Assembly (NCBI RefSeq): GCF_022179305.1
Contig: NZ_BPQP01000056.1
Span: forward strand, 28,063-92,062
Reading direction: 5' to 3'
DNA from: Methylobacterium iners
Lineage (GTDB): Bacteria; Pseudomonadota; Alphaproteobacteria; Rhizobiales; Beijerinckiaceae
Length of the DNA stretch: 64,000 nt
A program made the translations under genes and the position numbers. The notes below the pieces were generated by a model that made no database searches, had not been told where the DNA came from, and worked only from the letters and a program-made list of their open reading frames with translations. Below, piece after piece: positions 39,922 to 47,355 of this stretch. Numbering within the stretch: the stretch's first letter is position 1; the number at the start of each line of letters is the position of its first letter.

Positions 39922-40643
39922 CGCGCCCCCCGCTCGGCCAGGATGCGGTCGTAGGCGGCATTGATGGCCGCGAGCCGGCGCGTCGTGATCGCCACGGCTT
40001 CCGGGGGCAGGCCGCGGGCGATGGCGCGGTCGGGATGGCTCTCCATGACGAGCGCGCGGTGCCGCGCCTTCAGGTCGGCGTCGGTGACGGCGGGCTCCAG
40101 GCCGAGCACGAGGTAGGGATCGTCGGACAGGGCGACGTGGCGGGCTGCGATGCGCCGGAAGGCAGCCTCGTCGAAGCCGAAGCACTCGGCCACGCCCCGC
40201 AGGTAGCGCTCCTCCTTCTCGTGGAGGGCGCCGTCCGCCTTGGCGATGTGGAACAGTCCGTCAAGCACGTCCTCGAGCAGCGCCGGCTCGTCCTGGAACG
40301 CGCCGGCGATCTGTCGCGCATAGGCCTCGAAGCCGCTCGTGGTCTTCTTGGCGAGGTCGAACAGCCGCTCGACGCCGCTTCGCGCCGCGGGATCGACCTG
40401 CACCACCTCGCCGAAGGCCTCGACCTCGGACGGGTGAACGACGCCGTCGGACTTCGCCATCTTGGCGGCGAGCGCCACCAGACCCGTGGTGAAGACGACG
40501 TCGCGCGGGGTCGGACCGAAGGGCGCACCGTCCCGGTCGACCAGCAGATGGCCGGCGACCCCGCCGGCCAGCGCGCCGAGCGGCCCCCCGATCGCGAGGC
40601 CGAGCCCGACGCCGCCGAGCTTGCCCCAGATGCCAAGGCTCAT
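39918..40643 (-). CDS. TerB/DnaJ-domain protein (DjlA-like)
   Basis: A 241 aa protein. Residues 1-35 are Gly/Ala-rich and may associate with the membrane; about residues 50-165 form a TerB-type helical domain; a J domain follows with the HPD motif at residues 203-205 (MESHPDRAIARG). It would stimulate DnaK ATPase, like DjlA. It is the first of three overlapping genes with the amidase and flavoprotein; this coupling suggests, but does not prove, a common envelope task. Confidence 0.88.
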   Translation of the reverse strand: MSLGIWGKLGGVGLGLAIGGPLGALAGGVAGHLLVDRDGAPFGPTPRDVVFTTGLVALAAKMAKSDGVVHPSEVEAFGEVVQVDPAARSGVERLFDLAKKTTSGFEAYARQIAGAFQDEPALLEDVLDGLFHIAKADGALHEKEERYLRGVAECFGFDEAAFRRIAARHVALSDDPYLVLGLEPAVTDADLKARHRALVMESHPDRAIARGLPPEAVAITTRRLAAINAAYDRILAERGAR

Positions 40644-40791
40644 GGCCGCGGGCCCCGGGGCAGAGAGGTCTGGGAGGCGGGGGACGAGGCGGAGGCGGGC
40701 AAGGTCGTCTGCGGAACTCTGTGTCGGGACCAGCCCACTTCTATAACGGCCGCAGGCTGATAGGGCAGGGGGAATCCTGTCGCGAGCGCCT

Positions 40792-40827
40792 GTCGCGCAC
40801 GCAGAAGGGGTCGCGCACGCAGAAGGG
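40792..40827. repeat. 18 bp tandem duplication
   Basis: GTCGCGCACGCAGAAGGG occurs twice in direct succession (40792-40809 and 40810-40827), exact. It borders the hairpin at 40823-40851 downstream of the glycine-zipper gene. Confidence 0.85.
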
Positions 40828-40851
40828 CCGGAGCGAGACGCCCCGGCCCTT
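40823..40851 (-). terminator. Hairpin after the glycine-zipper gene
   Basis: AAGGGCCGG pairs perfectly with CCGGCCCTT around an 11 nt loop. It lies 25 nt downstream of the stop of the minus-strand gene at 40876-41145 and probably ends its transcript, although no T-tract follows. Confidence 0.5.
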
Positions 40852-40875
40852 CGAAGTCCCGCCCTGCGAGATGAT

Positions 40876-41145
40876 TCAGCGGCAGTAGATGTCGCCGTAG
40901 GCGTCGCGGTAGGTGCCGTAGGGGCAGCGCGGTGCAGTCGACGCGCCGACTATCGCACCGCCCGCGGCACCCACGGCCGCACCGGCCAGCGCGCCGCCGG
41001 CCCGGCCGGTCGCGGCACCGCCAATCGCGGCACCGGCCAGCGCCCCGAGGCCGGCGCCGCCCAGGGCACGATCCTCGGGCGTGTTGCAGGCGCCTACCGA
41101 GAGCGCGAGCGTCCCGGCCAGCATGGCGGCGATGAGCTTCTTCAT
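40876..41145 (-). CDS. Small glycine-zipper lipoprotein
   Basis: An 89 aa protein with a signal peptide and lipobox-like SVGACN, then a Gly/Ala zipper (GGAGLGALAGAAIGGAATG and so on) of about 40 residues, and a C-terminal CPYGTYRDAYGDIYCR with two cysteines. Glycine-zipper lipoproteins of this kind (e.g. YMGG-containing) are common in Rhizobiales and probably membrane-associated; function unknown. Confidence 0.75.
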   Translation of the reverse strand: MKKLIAAMLAGTLALSVGACNTPEDRALGGAGLGALAGAAIGGAATGRAGGALAGAAVGAAGGAIVGASTAPRCPYGTYRDAYGDIYCR

Positions 41146-41323
41146 GGTTGCGGCACTCCCTTGTGCGACCGGCCCGGCTTCGTGCCGAGGTCCAGCCCTG
41201 ACGTCAGCTGAGCCATTATGGCCTTTGAAGGCCCGGCTGAACCATTTCCTTCCGGCCAAGCTTTCCGTCGGCACGAAAAACCCTCTAGTGATGCGCGCAA
41301 ACGACATCCCGCCCGAGGACACT

Positions 41324-41899
41324 ATGCTGAGTGCCACCACCATCGTCCGCAAGCCGGCGGTCCGCCAGGACGCCGTCGTCGACACCGTCACGCTCGACCA
41401 CGCTGCCCGGGAGGTCGACCGGGCCGACCTCACCGCCGAGGGGGGGCTCAGCTTCACCCTCGCCCTGCCGAAGGCCGCCGCGCTGGAGGATGGGGACGCC
41501 GTTCGCCTCACCGACGGGCGCCTCGTGGCGATCCGCGCCGCGGCCGAGCCGCTCCTCGAGGTACGGGCCGGCAGCCCCGCCCGCCTCATGCGCCTCGCCT
41601 GGCAGCTCGGCGGCAGCCATGTCCCGGCCGAGATCGGGGCGGACGTGCTCTACGTGCCCGACAGCCCGGCGGTGGCCGAGCTCGTGCGCGGCCAGGGCTG
41701 CGCCGCGACGCCGGTGACTCGGGCCTTCAAGCCCGAGCGTGCCGCCCACGATCACAGCCAGTGCGGCCATGATCATCACGCGGCCCATGATCATGATCAT
41801 GATCATGCGCACGGGCACAAAGATCATGACCATCACGGCCACGAGCACCCCCACGTACACCCCCATGTGCACGGGCCGAATTGCAAGCACGATCACTGA
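41324..41899 (+). CDS. ureE: Urease accessory protein UreE with histidine-rich tail
   Basis: A 191 aa nickel chaperone. The N-terminal part has TVTLDHAAREVDRADLT and LAFTLALPKA-like content typical of UreE, then RLAWQLGGSHVPAEIG. The last ~50 residues hold about 22 histidines in HDHDHDH- and HPHVHPHVH-like runs that bind nickel for delivery to apo-urease. ATG 41324 has GAGG upstream and gives the family N-terminus; ATG 41291 would add 11 residues. No other urease gene is in the window. Confidence 0.88.
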   Translation: MLSATTIVRKPAVRQDAVVDTVTLDHAAREVDRADLTAEGGLSFTLALPKAAALEDGDAVRLTDGRLVAIRAAAEPLLEVRAGSPARLMRLAWQLGGSHVPAEIGADVLYVPDSPAVAELVRGQGCAATPVTRAFKPERAAHDHSQCGHDHHAAHDHDHDHAHGHKDHDHHGHEHPHVHPHVHGPNCKHDH

Positions 41900-41942
41900 G
41901 CCGGCGTTGAAGCGCCCCGAGGCCGAGGCTATCTCGCCGGAG

Positions 41943-42953
41943 ATGACGCCCCTCGATCTCCGCTTCTCCGTGGCGCCGATGATGGACTGGACCGACCGCT
42001 ACTGCCGGTCGTTCCATCGCATCCTGTCGCGGCGGGCCCGGCTCTACACCGAGATGGTGACCACGGGGGCGATCCTGCACGGGCTGCGGGAGAAGCTCCT
42101 CGGCTTCTCGCCGGCCGAGCATCCAGTGACCCTGCAGGTCGGCGGCTCGGACCCGGCCGAACTCGCGCAAGCCGCGCGGATCGGGCAGGATTTCGGCTAC
42201 GACGCCGTCGACCTCAATGTCGGCTGCCCCTCGGATCGCGTGCAGGACGGCCGCTTCGGCGCCTGCCTGATGCGCGAGCCCTCCCTCGTCGGTGAATGCG
42301 TGGCGGCGATGAAAGCTGCGGCTTCGGTCCCCATCACCGTGAAGTGCCGCATCGGGGTCGACGAGCAGGACCCGGAGGAGGCCCTCGACGCGCTGGCGGC
42401 GTCCGTCGTCGCGGCCGGGGTCGACGGGCTCACCGTCCATGCCCGCAAGGCCTGGCTCAAGGGCCTGTCCCCGAAGGAGAACCGGGACGTGCCGCCCCTC
42501 GATTACGGGCGAGTGGCACGGCTCAAGCGGAGCCGGCCCGATCTAGCGATCGCGATCAACGGCGGCATCGCCACGATCGCGCAGGCGAGGGCGCAGCTCG
42601 AGGCCGTCGACGGCGTCATGCTCGGCCGGGCGGCCTACGGCGACCCCGCGCTCCTCATCGCCGTCGACCCGGAACTGTTCGGCGAGCCCGCGCCGGTGAG
42701 CGATCCCTTCGCGGCGGTCGAGGCCTTCGCGCCCATCGTTGCCGCTTACCTGGAGGAGGGCGTCCGCCTCCACGCGATCACCCGACACATGATGGGGCTG
42801 TTCAACGGCAGGCCGGGGGCGCGGGCCTATCGGCGGCACCTCTCGACGGCGGGCGTCGGGGCGGAGGCGGGGCTCTCCACCCTGAGGGACGCGGTGGCCC
42901 TGGTCTCACGGGAGATGTCGGAGCCCGGCAATCAGACGATCCTGGCGGCCTGA
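41943..42953 (+). CDS. dusA: tRNA-dihydrouridine synthase A
   Basis: A 336 aa flavin enzyme: RFSVAPMMDWTDRYCRSFHR at the start, YTEMVTTGAILHG, LQVGGSDPAELAQAA, VDLNVGCPSDRVQDGRFGA (catalytic Cys region), ITVKCRIGVDEQ and INGGIATIAQA. It reduces uridines in the D loop of tRNA (U20/20a). ATG 41943 is the working start although GGAG abuts it closely; TTG 41907 is an alternative. It converges on and overlaps the acetyltransferase by 22 nt. Confidence 0.95.
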   Translation: MTPLDLRFSVAPMMDWTDRYCRSFHRILSRRARLYTEMVTTGAILHGLREKLLGFSPAEHPVTLQVGGSDPAELAQAARIGQDFGYDAVDLNVGCPSDRVQDGRFGACLMREPSLVGECVAAMKAAASVPITVKCRIGVDEQDPEEALDALAASVVAAGVDGLTVHARKAWLKGLSPKENRDVPPLDYGRVARLKRSRPDLAIAINGGIATIAQARAQLEAVDGVMLGRAAYGDPALLIAVDPELFGEPAPVSDPFAAVEAFAPIVAAYLEEGVRLHAITRHMMGLFNGRPGARAYRRHLSTAGVGAEAGLSTLRDAVALVSREMSEPGNQTILAA

Positions 42954-43507
42954 TCCCGCCGCACCTGCCGCGCCGGATTGCCGACTACGACGGCGCCGGC
43001 CGGCACGTCCCGGGTCACGACGGAGCCCGCGCCGATGATGGCGTCGTCGCCGATGGTGACCCCCGGCAGCACGATCGCGCCGCCGCCGATCCAGACGTTG
43101 TCGCCGATCCGGATCGGCCGGGCGCTCTCCCAGCCGGCCCGGCGCGCCTCGGGGTCGAGGGGATGCTCGGCGGTATAGAGCTGGACGCAAGGGGCGATCT
43201 GGGCGGCGTGGCCGATGGTGATCGGCGCGCAGTCGAGAAAGACGCAGTTGAAGTTCACGAAGAGGTCGTTGCCGACGCTGATCTGCGTGCCATAATCGCA
43301 GGCGAAGCCGGGGCAGATGGTCGGCTCGCGACCGACGCTGCCGAACAGCGCCTGGATCACCGCGCGGCGGCCCGTGAGGTCCTCCGGCTCCACCCAATCG
43401 AGGCGGCGCAGCAGGCCCTTCGCTCGGTCCCGCATCGCGACGAGTGCGGGATCGTTGCCCTTGTAGGGCGCGCCGGCAAGCATCGCCGCATGGGCGCCCT
43501 GCGTCAT
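42932..43507 (-). CDS. Maltose/galactoside-type O-acetyltransferase
   Basis: A 191 aa left-handed beta-helix acetyltransferase of the Maa/LacA/NodL type: MLAGAPYKGNDPALVAMRDR N-terminal domain, FACDYGTQISVGNDLFVNFN, then TAEHPLDPEARRAG and hexapeptide repeats IGDNVWIGGGAIVLPGVTIG. The catalytic His is in TAEHP. The acceptor is unknown. The stop overlaps the end of dusA on the other strand. Confidence 0.9.
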   Translation of the reverse strand: MTQGAHAAMLAGAPYKGNDPALVAMRDRAKGLLRRLDWVEPEDLTGRRAVIQALFGSVGREPTICPGFACDYGTQISVGNDLFVNFNCVFLDCAPITIGHAAQIAPCVQLYTAEHPLDPEARRAGWESARPIRIGDNVWIGGGAIVLPGVTIGDDAIIGAGSVVTRDVPAGAVVVGNPARQVRRDQAARIV

Positions 43508-43515
43508 CGCCGGGT

Positions 43516-44415
43516 TCAGTTCCGCGCCGCGCGGAAGGTGTCGCAGGATTTCGTCTGGCCGCTGCGATAGCCCGTCATGAACCAGCGCATGCGCTGCTCG
43601 GACGAGCCATGCGTGAAGCTGTCTGGCACCGCGTAGCCCTGCGACTGCTTCTGGAGCTTGTCGTCGCCGATCGCGCTCGCCGCCTGCATGGCCTCCTCGA
43701 TGTCGCCTGTCTCAAGCGAATTGAAGCGGTCGTTCGAGTTCTTGGCCCAGACGCCCGCGAGGCAATCGGCCATCAGCTCGACGCGCACCGAGAGCTGGTT
43801 GGACTCGACCTTGCTCGAAGCCTGCTGGCGTCCCTGGACCTTGCCTAGGATGCCGAGCTCGTTCTGGACGTGATGGCCGACCTCGTGGGCGATGACGTAG
43901 GCGTAGGCGAAATCACCCTTCACGCCGAACTTCGTTTCCATTTCCTTGAAGAAGGAGGTGTCGAGATAGACCTTCTTGTCGAGTGGGCAGTAGAACGGCC
44001 CCATCGCCGCCTGGGCCGAGCCGCAGCCGCTGCGGGTGCCGCCCTGGTAGAGGACCATGCCGGTGGGCCGATACTCGCGGCCGACCTGATTGGGGAACAG
44101 ATCCTTCCAGACGTCTTCGGTGTTGCCGAGGATCGAGGCGGCGAAGCGCCCGCTCTCGTCGGTCGGCTTGGTGCGTCGGCGCTCCTGCGTCTGCGGATCG
44201 ACCTGCTCCTGCGGCGCCCGGCCGCCGCCCATCATCTGTTCGGCGCCGCCGATCAGGACAGCCGGGTTGATGCCGGTGACCCAGCCGATGATGCAGAGGA
44301 TGACGATGGTGCCGATGCCGAGCCCGCCAGCGCCACCGCCCGGGAAGCCGCCTCCGCCGCCCTCGCCGCGACGATCCTCGACGTTGTCGGAGGCGCGAAA
44401 ATCTTCCCAGCGCAT
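43516..44415 (-). CDS. Neutral zinc metallopeptidase (YpfJ family)
   Basis: A 299 aa protein: Gly-rich N-terminus, one membrane segment at about 32-48, then a metallopeptidase domain with HEVGHH at residues 177-182 and a downstream Glu in ELMADCLAG. PFYCPLDKKVYLDTSFF and GSSEQRMRWFMTGY fit YpfJ-type neutral zinc peptidases. It probably faces the periplasm. The role is unknown. It starts at ATG 44415 with a divergent gene-poor gap. Confidence 0.9.
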   Translation of the reverse strand: MRWEDFRASDNVEDRRGEGGGGGFPGGGAGGLGIGTIVILCIIGWVTGINPAVLIGGAEQMMGGGRAPQEQVDPQTQERRRTKPTDESGRFAASILGNTEDVWKDLFPNQVGREYRPTGMVLYQGGTRSGCGSAQAAMGPFYCPLDKKVYLDTSFFKEMETKFGVKGDFAYAYVIAHEVGHHVQNELGILGKVQGRQQASSKVESNQLSVRVELMADCLAGVWAKNSNDRFNSLETGDIEEAMQAASAIGDDKLQKQSQGYAVPDSFTHGSSEQRMRWFMTGYRSGQTKSCDTFRAARN

Positions 44416-44512
44416 GGTCCGGCTACCTCTTGAACGCCGCCCCTCGACGGGCAGCGGTGAAAGTAATCGCGTGCCGTCCGCTACGGTTCCGCTTGGAAGC
44501 CCTTAAGCCGTC

Positions 44513-45361
44513 TCAGGCCTTGCCGTCGAGGGCCGCGCGCAGGGTCCGGAAATCCCGCCAGGCCAGCCGCTTCTGGACGGGTTGGCGCAGGAGATAGGCC
44601 GGGTGAAGCGTGGCGAGCGCCCGGATCTCGCGGTCGCCGACGCGGTAGGGATAGAAGCGGCCGCGCGCCTTCAGGATGCCGTCCTTGGTGCCCGTCAGCG
44701 TCTGGGTAGCCGGGCTGCCGAGGCAGACGATGAGGTCGGGATCGGCGAGCTCGATCTGGCGCTCGATGAAGGGGCGGCAGATCGCGACCTCCTGGGGCGT
44801 CGGGTTGCGGTTCCCCGGCGGACGCCACGGGACGATGTTGGTGACGTAGGCGTTGGTCCGGTCGAGGCCGATTGCTGCCATCATCCGGTCGAGGAGCTGG
44901 CCCGAGCGACCCATGAAAGGCTTTCCGACCCGGTCCTCGTCGGCACCCGGCGCTTCGCCCACGAACATCAGCTTCGAGGCCGGGTTACCGTCGGCGAAGA
45001 CGAGGTTCTTGGCCGTGAACTTGAGCGGGCAGCCGTCGAAGCCGGCGAGCAGCGCCTCGAGCTCCTCCAGCGATTGGGCGTTCCGGGCCTGCGCGCGGGC
45101 ATCGCCCGCGGCCTCGCCGGGCTTGGCCGCGGCCGACCGGCCGAAGGTGCGCGGCGGCGCAGCCGGGGCAGGCGCGCTCACCGCTGGAGTAGCTCTGGCG
45201 ACGGCAGGTGCTTTGGGAGGGACTTTCGGCACTGCTGCGGGCGCCTCGGCCTCGTTGAAGCGGTCGTGGGGGTGCTCGTCGAGGCCCAGATCGACGCCGG
45301 CCTCGACGTGAAAGTCGAGGTAGGAGATCAAGTCGGCCTGCGTGTCGTTGCGCTGACTCAT
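44513..45361 (-). CDS. Uracil-DNA glycosylase, family 4-like with missing cysteine ligands
   Basis: A 282 aa protein: an acidic/Pro-Ala-rich N-terminal ~100 residues, then a glycosylase domain: FVGEAPGADEDRVGKPFMGR (active-site motif A), NIVPWRPPGNRNPTP, LATLHPAYLL (motif B). It removes uracil from DNA. In family 4 enzymes four Cys hold a 4Fe-4S cluster; here the first (F in FDGCPL) and third (W in VPWRPP) are replaced, so the cluster is probably absent. ATG 45361 is the start nearest the conserved N-terminal QADLISYLDFHVEAG. Confidence 0.88.
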   Translation of the reverse strand: MSQRNDTQADLISYLDFHVEAGVDLGLDEHPHDRFNEAEAPAAVPKVPPKAPAVARATPAVSAPAPAAPPRTFGRSAAAKPGEAAGDARAQARNAQSLEELEALLAGFDGCPLKFTAKNLVFADGNPASKLMFVGEAPGADEDRVGKPFMGRSGQLLDRMMAAIGLDRTNAYVTNIVPWRPPGNRNPTPQEVAICRPFIERQIELADPDLIVCLGSPATQTLTGTKDGILKARGRFYPYRVGDREIRALATLHPAYLLRQPVQKRLAWRDFRTLRAALDGKA

Positions 45362-45570
45362 CAGAGATATGTGGAGTCTCGCAGGCCTGTGGACAACCGG
45401 TCGCGCTGCGGCGCGCGGGCGCAATCCGGGCGCCGTTTTCCCTACGCGAGCGCGACGACTCGGCGGTTTTCCGCGCACCCGCCGGGTTGCCTTCACAGCT
45501 TGGAATGGGTTGAGAGTGAGCGCAACGCATGAGCGAAGGGCCGCAGCCGGCCCGCAAGGAGGACGTGAGG

Positions 45571-47244
45571 ATGGCGCTGCCCGAACGCGAGGCGATGGAT
45601 TTCGACGTGGTGATCGTGGGCGCCGGGCCCGCCGGGCTCGCCGCCGCCATCCGCCTCAAGCAGCTCGCCGCCGAGACCGGCAACGAGATCGCCGTCGTCG
45701 TCGTCGAGAAGGGCTCCGAGGTCGGCGCGCACATCCTTTCCGGGGCCGTCATCGATCCGCTGGGCCTCGACAGCCTCGTGCCGGAATGGCGCGACGACCC
45801 GGACCGGCCGCTCAAGACCCCGGTCGAGCGCGACGAGTTCATGTTCCTGACCAAGAACAGCGGCGTCGGCCTGCCGAACTTCGCCTTCCCCAAGTTCATG
45901 TCGAACCACGGCAATTTCGTCGGCTCGCTCTCGAACGTGACGAAGTTCCTGGGGCGCAAGGCCGAGGAGATCGGCGTCGAGATCTACCCGGGCTTCCCGG
46001 CCGCGGAGGTCCTCTACGACGAGCGCGGGGCGGTGGTCGGCATCGCCACCGGCGACCTCGGCATTGCCAAGTCCGGCGAGCCGCGCGACGACTACACCCG
46101 CGGCATGGAGCTGCGCGGCAAGTACACGGTGTTCGGCGAGGGCGCCCGCGGCTCGCTGACCAAGGGGCTGATCGACCGGTTTGGGCTCAATGCCAACAGC
46201 GACCACCAGAAGTACGGGATCGGCGTCAAGGAGCTGTGGCAGCTCGCACCCGGCAAGTTCGAGCCCGGCCTCGTGCAGCACACGATGGGCTGGCCTCTGC
46301 CGAACAAGGCCGGCGGCGGCTCCTGGCTCTACCATTTCGACGACCACCTGCTCTCGGTCGGCTTCGTCACGCACCTGAACTACGAGAACCCGACCCTGTC
46401 GCCGTTCGAGGAGTTCCAGCGCTTCAAGACGCACCCGATGATCCGCGAGGTCTTCGAGGGCGGAAAGCGCATCGGCTACGGCGCGCGCGCCATCATGGAG
46501 GGCGGCTGGCAATCGGTGCCCAAGCTCGTCTTCCCCGGCGGCTGCCTCGTCGGCGACTCCGCCGGCTTCGTGAACGTCCCGCGCATCAAGGGCTCGCACA
46601 ACGCGGTACTCTCCGGCATGCAGGCGGCCGAGGCCATCGCTGCAGCGCTTGCGGCAGGCCGGCAGGGCGACGAGCTCGTAGATTACGAGAACGGCTGGCG
46701 CGACAGCCCGATCGGGCGCGACCTCAAGACGGTGCGCAACGTCAAGCCGCTGTGGTCGCGATACGGCACCCTCGTCGGCGTGGGCCTAGGGGGCATCGAC
46801 ATGTGGGCGAACACGATCCTGAACGCCTCACCCTTCGGTACGCTCAAGCACGGCAAGCCGGACCATCTCTGCACCAAGCCGCTCGCCGAGGTGACGCCGA
46901 TCGTCTACCCGAAGCCCGACGGCAAGCTCACCTTCGACCGGCTCTCCTCCGTCTACCTCTCGAACACCAACCACGAGGAGGACCAGCCGCCGCACCTGAA
47001 CGTGCGCGACATGGGGCTCCAGAAGGCCTCCGAGCACGACGTCTATGGTGGGCTCTCCGCCCGCTACTGCCCGGCCGGCGTGTATGAATGGGTCGAGGAC
47101 GCAGCCGCCTCAGGCGGGGTCCGCTACCAGATCAACGCGCAGAACTGCGTTCACTGCAAGACCTGCGATATCAAGGACCCCAACCAGAACATCAACTGGG
47201 TGACACCGGAGGGTCCCGGCGGGCCGAACTACCCGAACATGTGA
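45571..47244 (+). CDS. Electron transfer flavoprotein-ubiquinone oxidoreductase
   Basis: A 557 aa membrane-associated flavoprotein passing electrons from ETF to ubiquinone: FAD motif VVIVGAGPAGLAAAIRL at the start, GRKAEEIGVEIYPGF, and a C-terminal ferredoxin-like NAQNCVHCKTCDIKDP providing 4Fe-4S ligands. It serves beta-oxidation and amino-acid/methylamine oxidation. ATG 45571 follows AGGAGG at good spacing and gives a short family-like N-terminus; ATG 45529 is possible. Confidence 0.95.
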   Translation: MALPEREAMDFDVVIVGAGPAGLAAAIRLKQLAAETGNEIAVVVVEKGSEVGAHILSGAVIDPLGLDSLVPEWRDDPDRPLKTPVERDEFMFLTKNSGVGLPNFAFPKFMSNHGNFVGSLSNVTKFLGRKAEEIGVEIYPGFPAAEVLYDERGAVVGIATGDLGIAKSGEPRDDYTRGMELRGKYTVFGEGARGSLTKGLIDRFGLNANSDHQKYGIGVKELWQLAPGKFEPGLVQHTMGWPLPNKAGGGSWLYHFDDHLLSVGFVTHLNYENPTLSPFEEFQRFKTHPMIREVFEGGKRIGYGARAIMEGGWQSVPKLVFPGGCLVGDSAGFVNVPRIKGSHNAVLSGMQAAEAIAAALAAGRQGDELVDYENGWRDSPIGRDLKTVRNVKPLWSRYGTLVGVGLGGIDMWANTILNASPFGTLKHGKPDHLCTKPLAEVTPIVYPKPDGKLTFDRLSSVYLSNTNHEEDQPPHLNVRDMGLQKASEHDVYGGLSARYCPAGVYEWVEDAAASGGVRYQINAQNCVHCKTCDIKDPNQNINWVTPEGPGGPNYPNM

Positions 47245-47355
47245 GGGGGCGCCGGCCTTGCTTTCGCCTTGCGGGCATGGCGGGAAGCGTTCAGTGTCCC
47301 GCCGATTTGTCGCCGGCGTTTGCGAGCCGGCGCGCCATGAACCTCTCGGGTGCCC

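Noticed and set aside
40070-40636. Minus-strand frame inside the J-domain gene
   Set aside because: Arg/Ser-rich out-of-frame reading of the TerB/J-domain gene.
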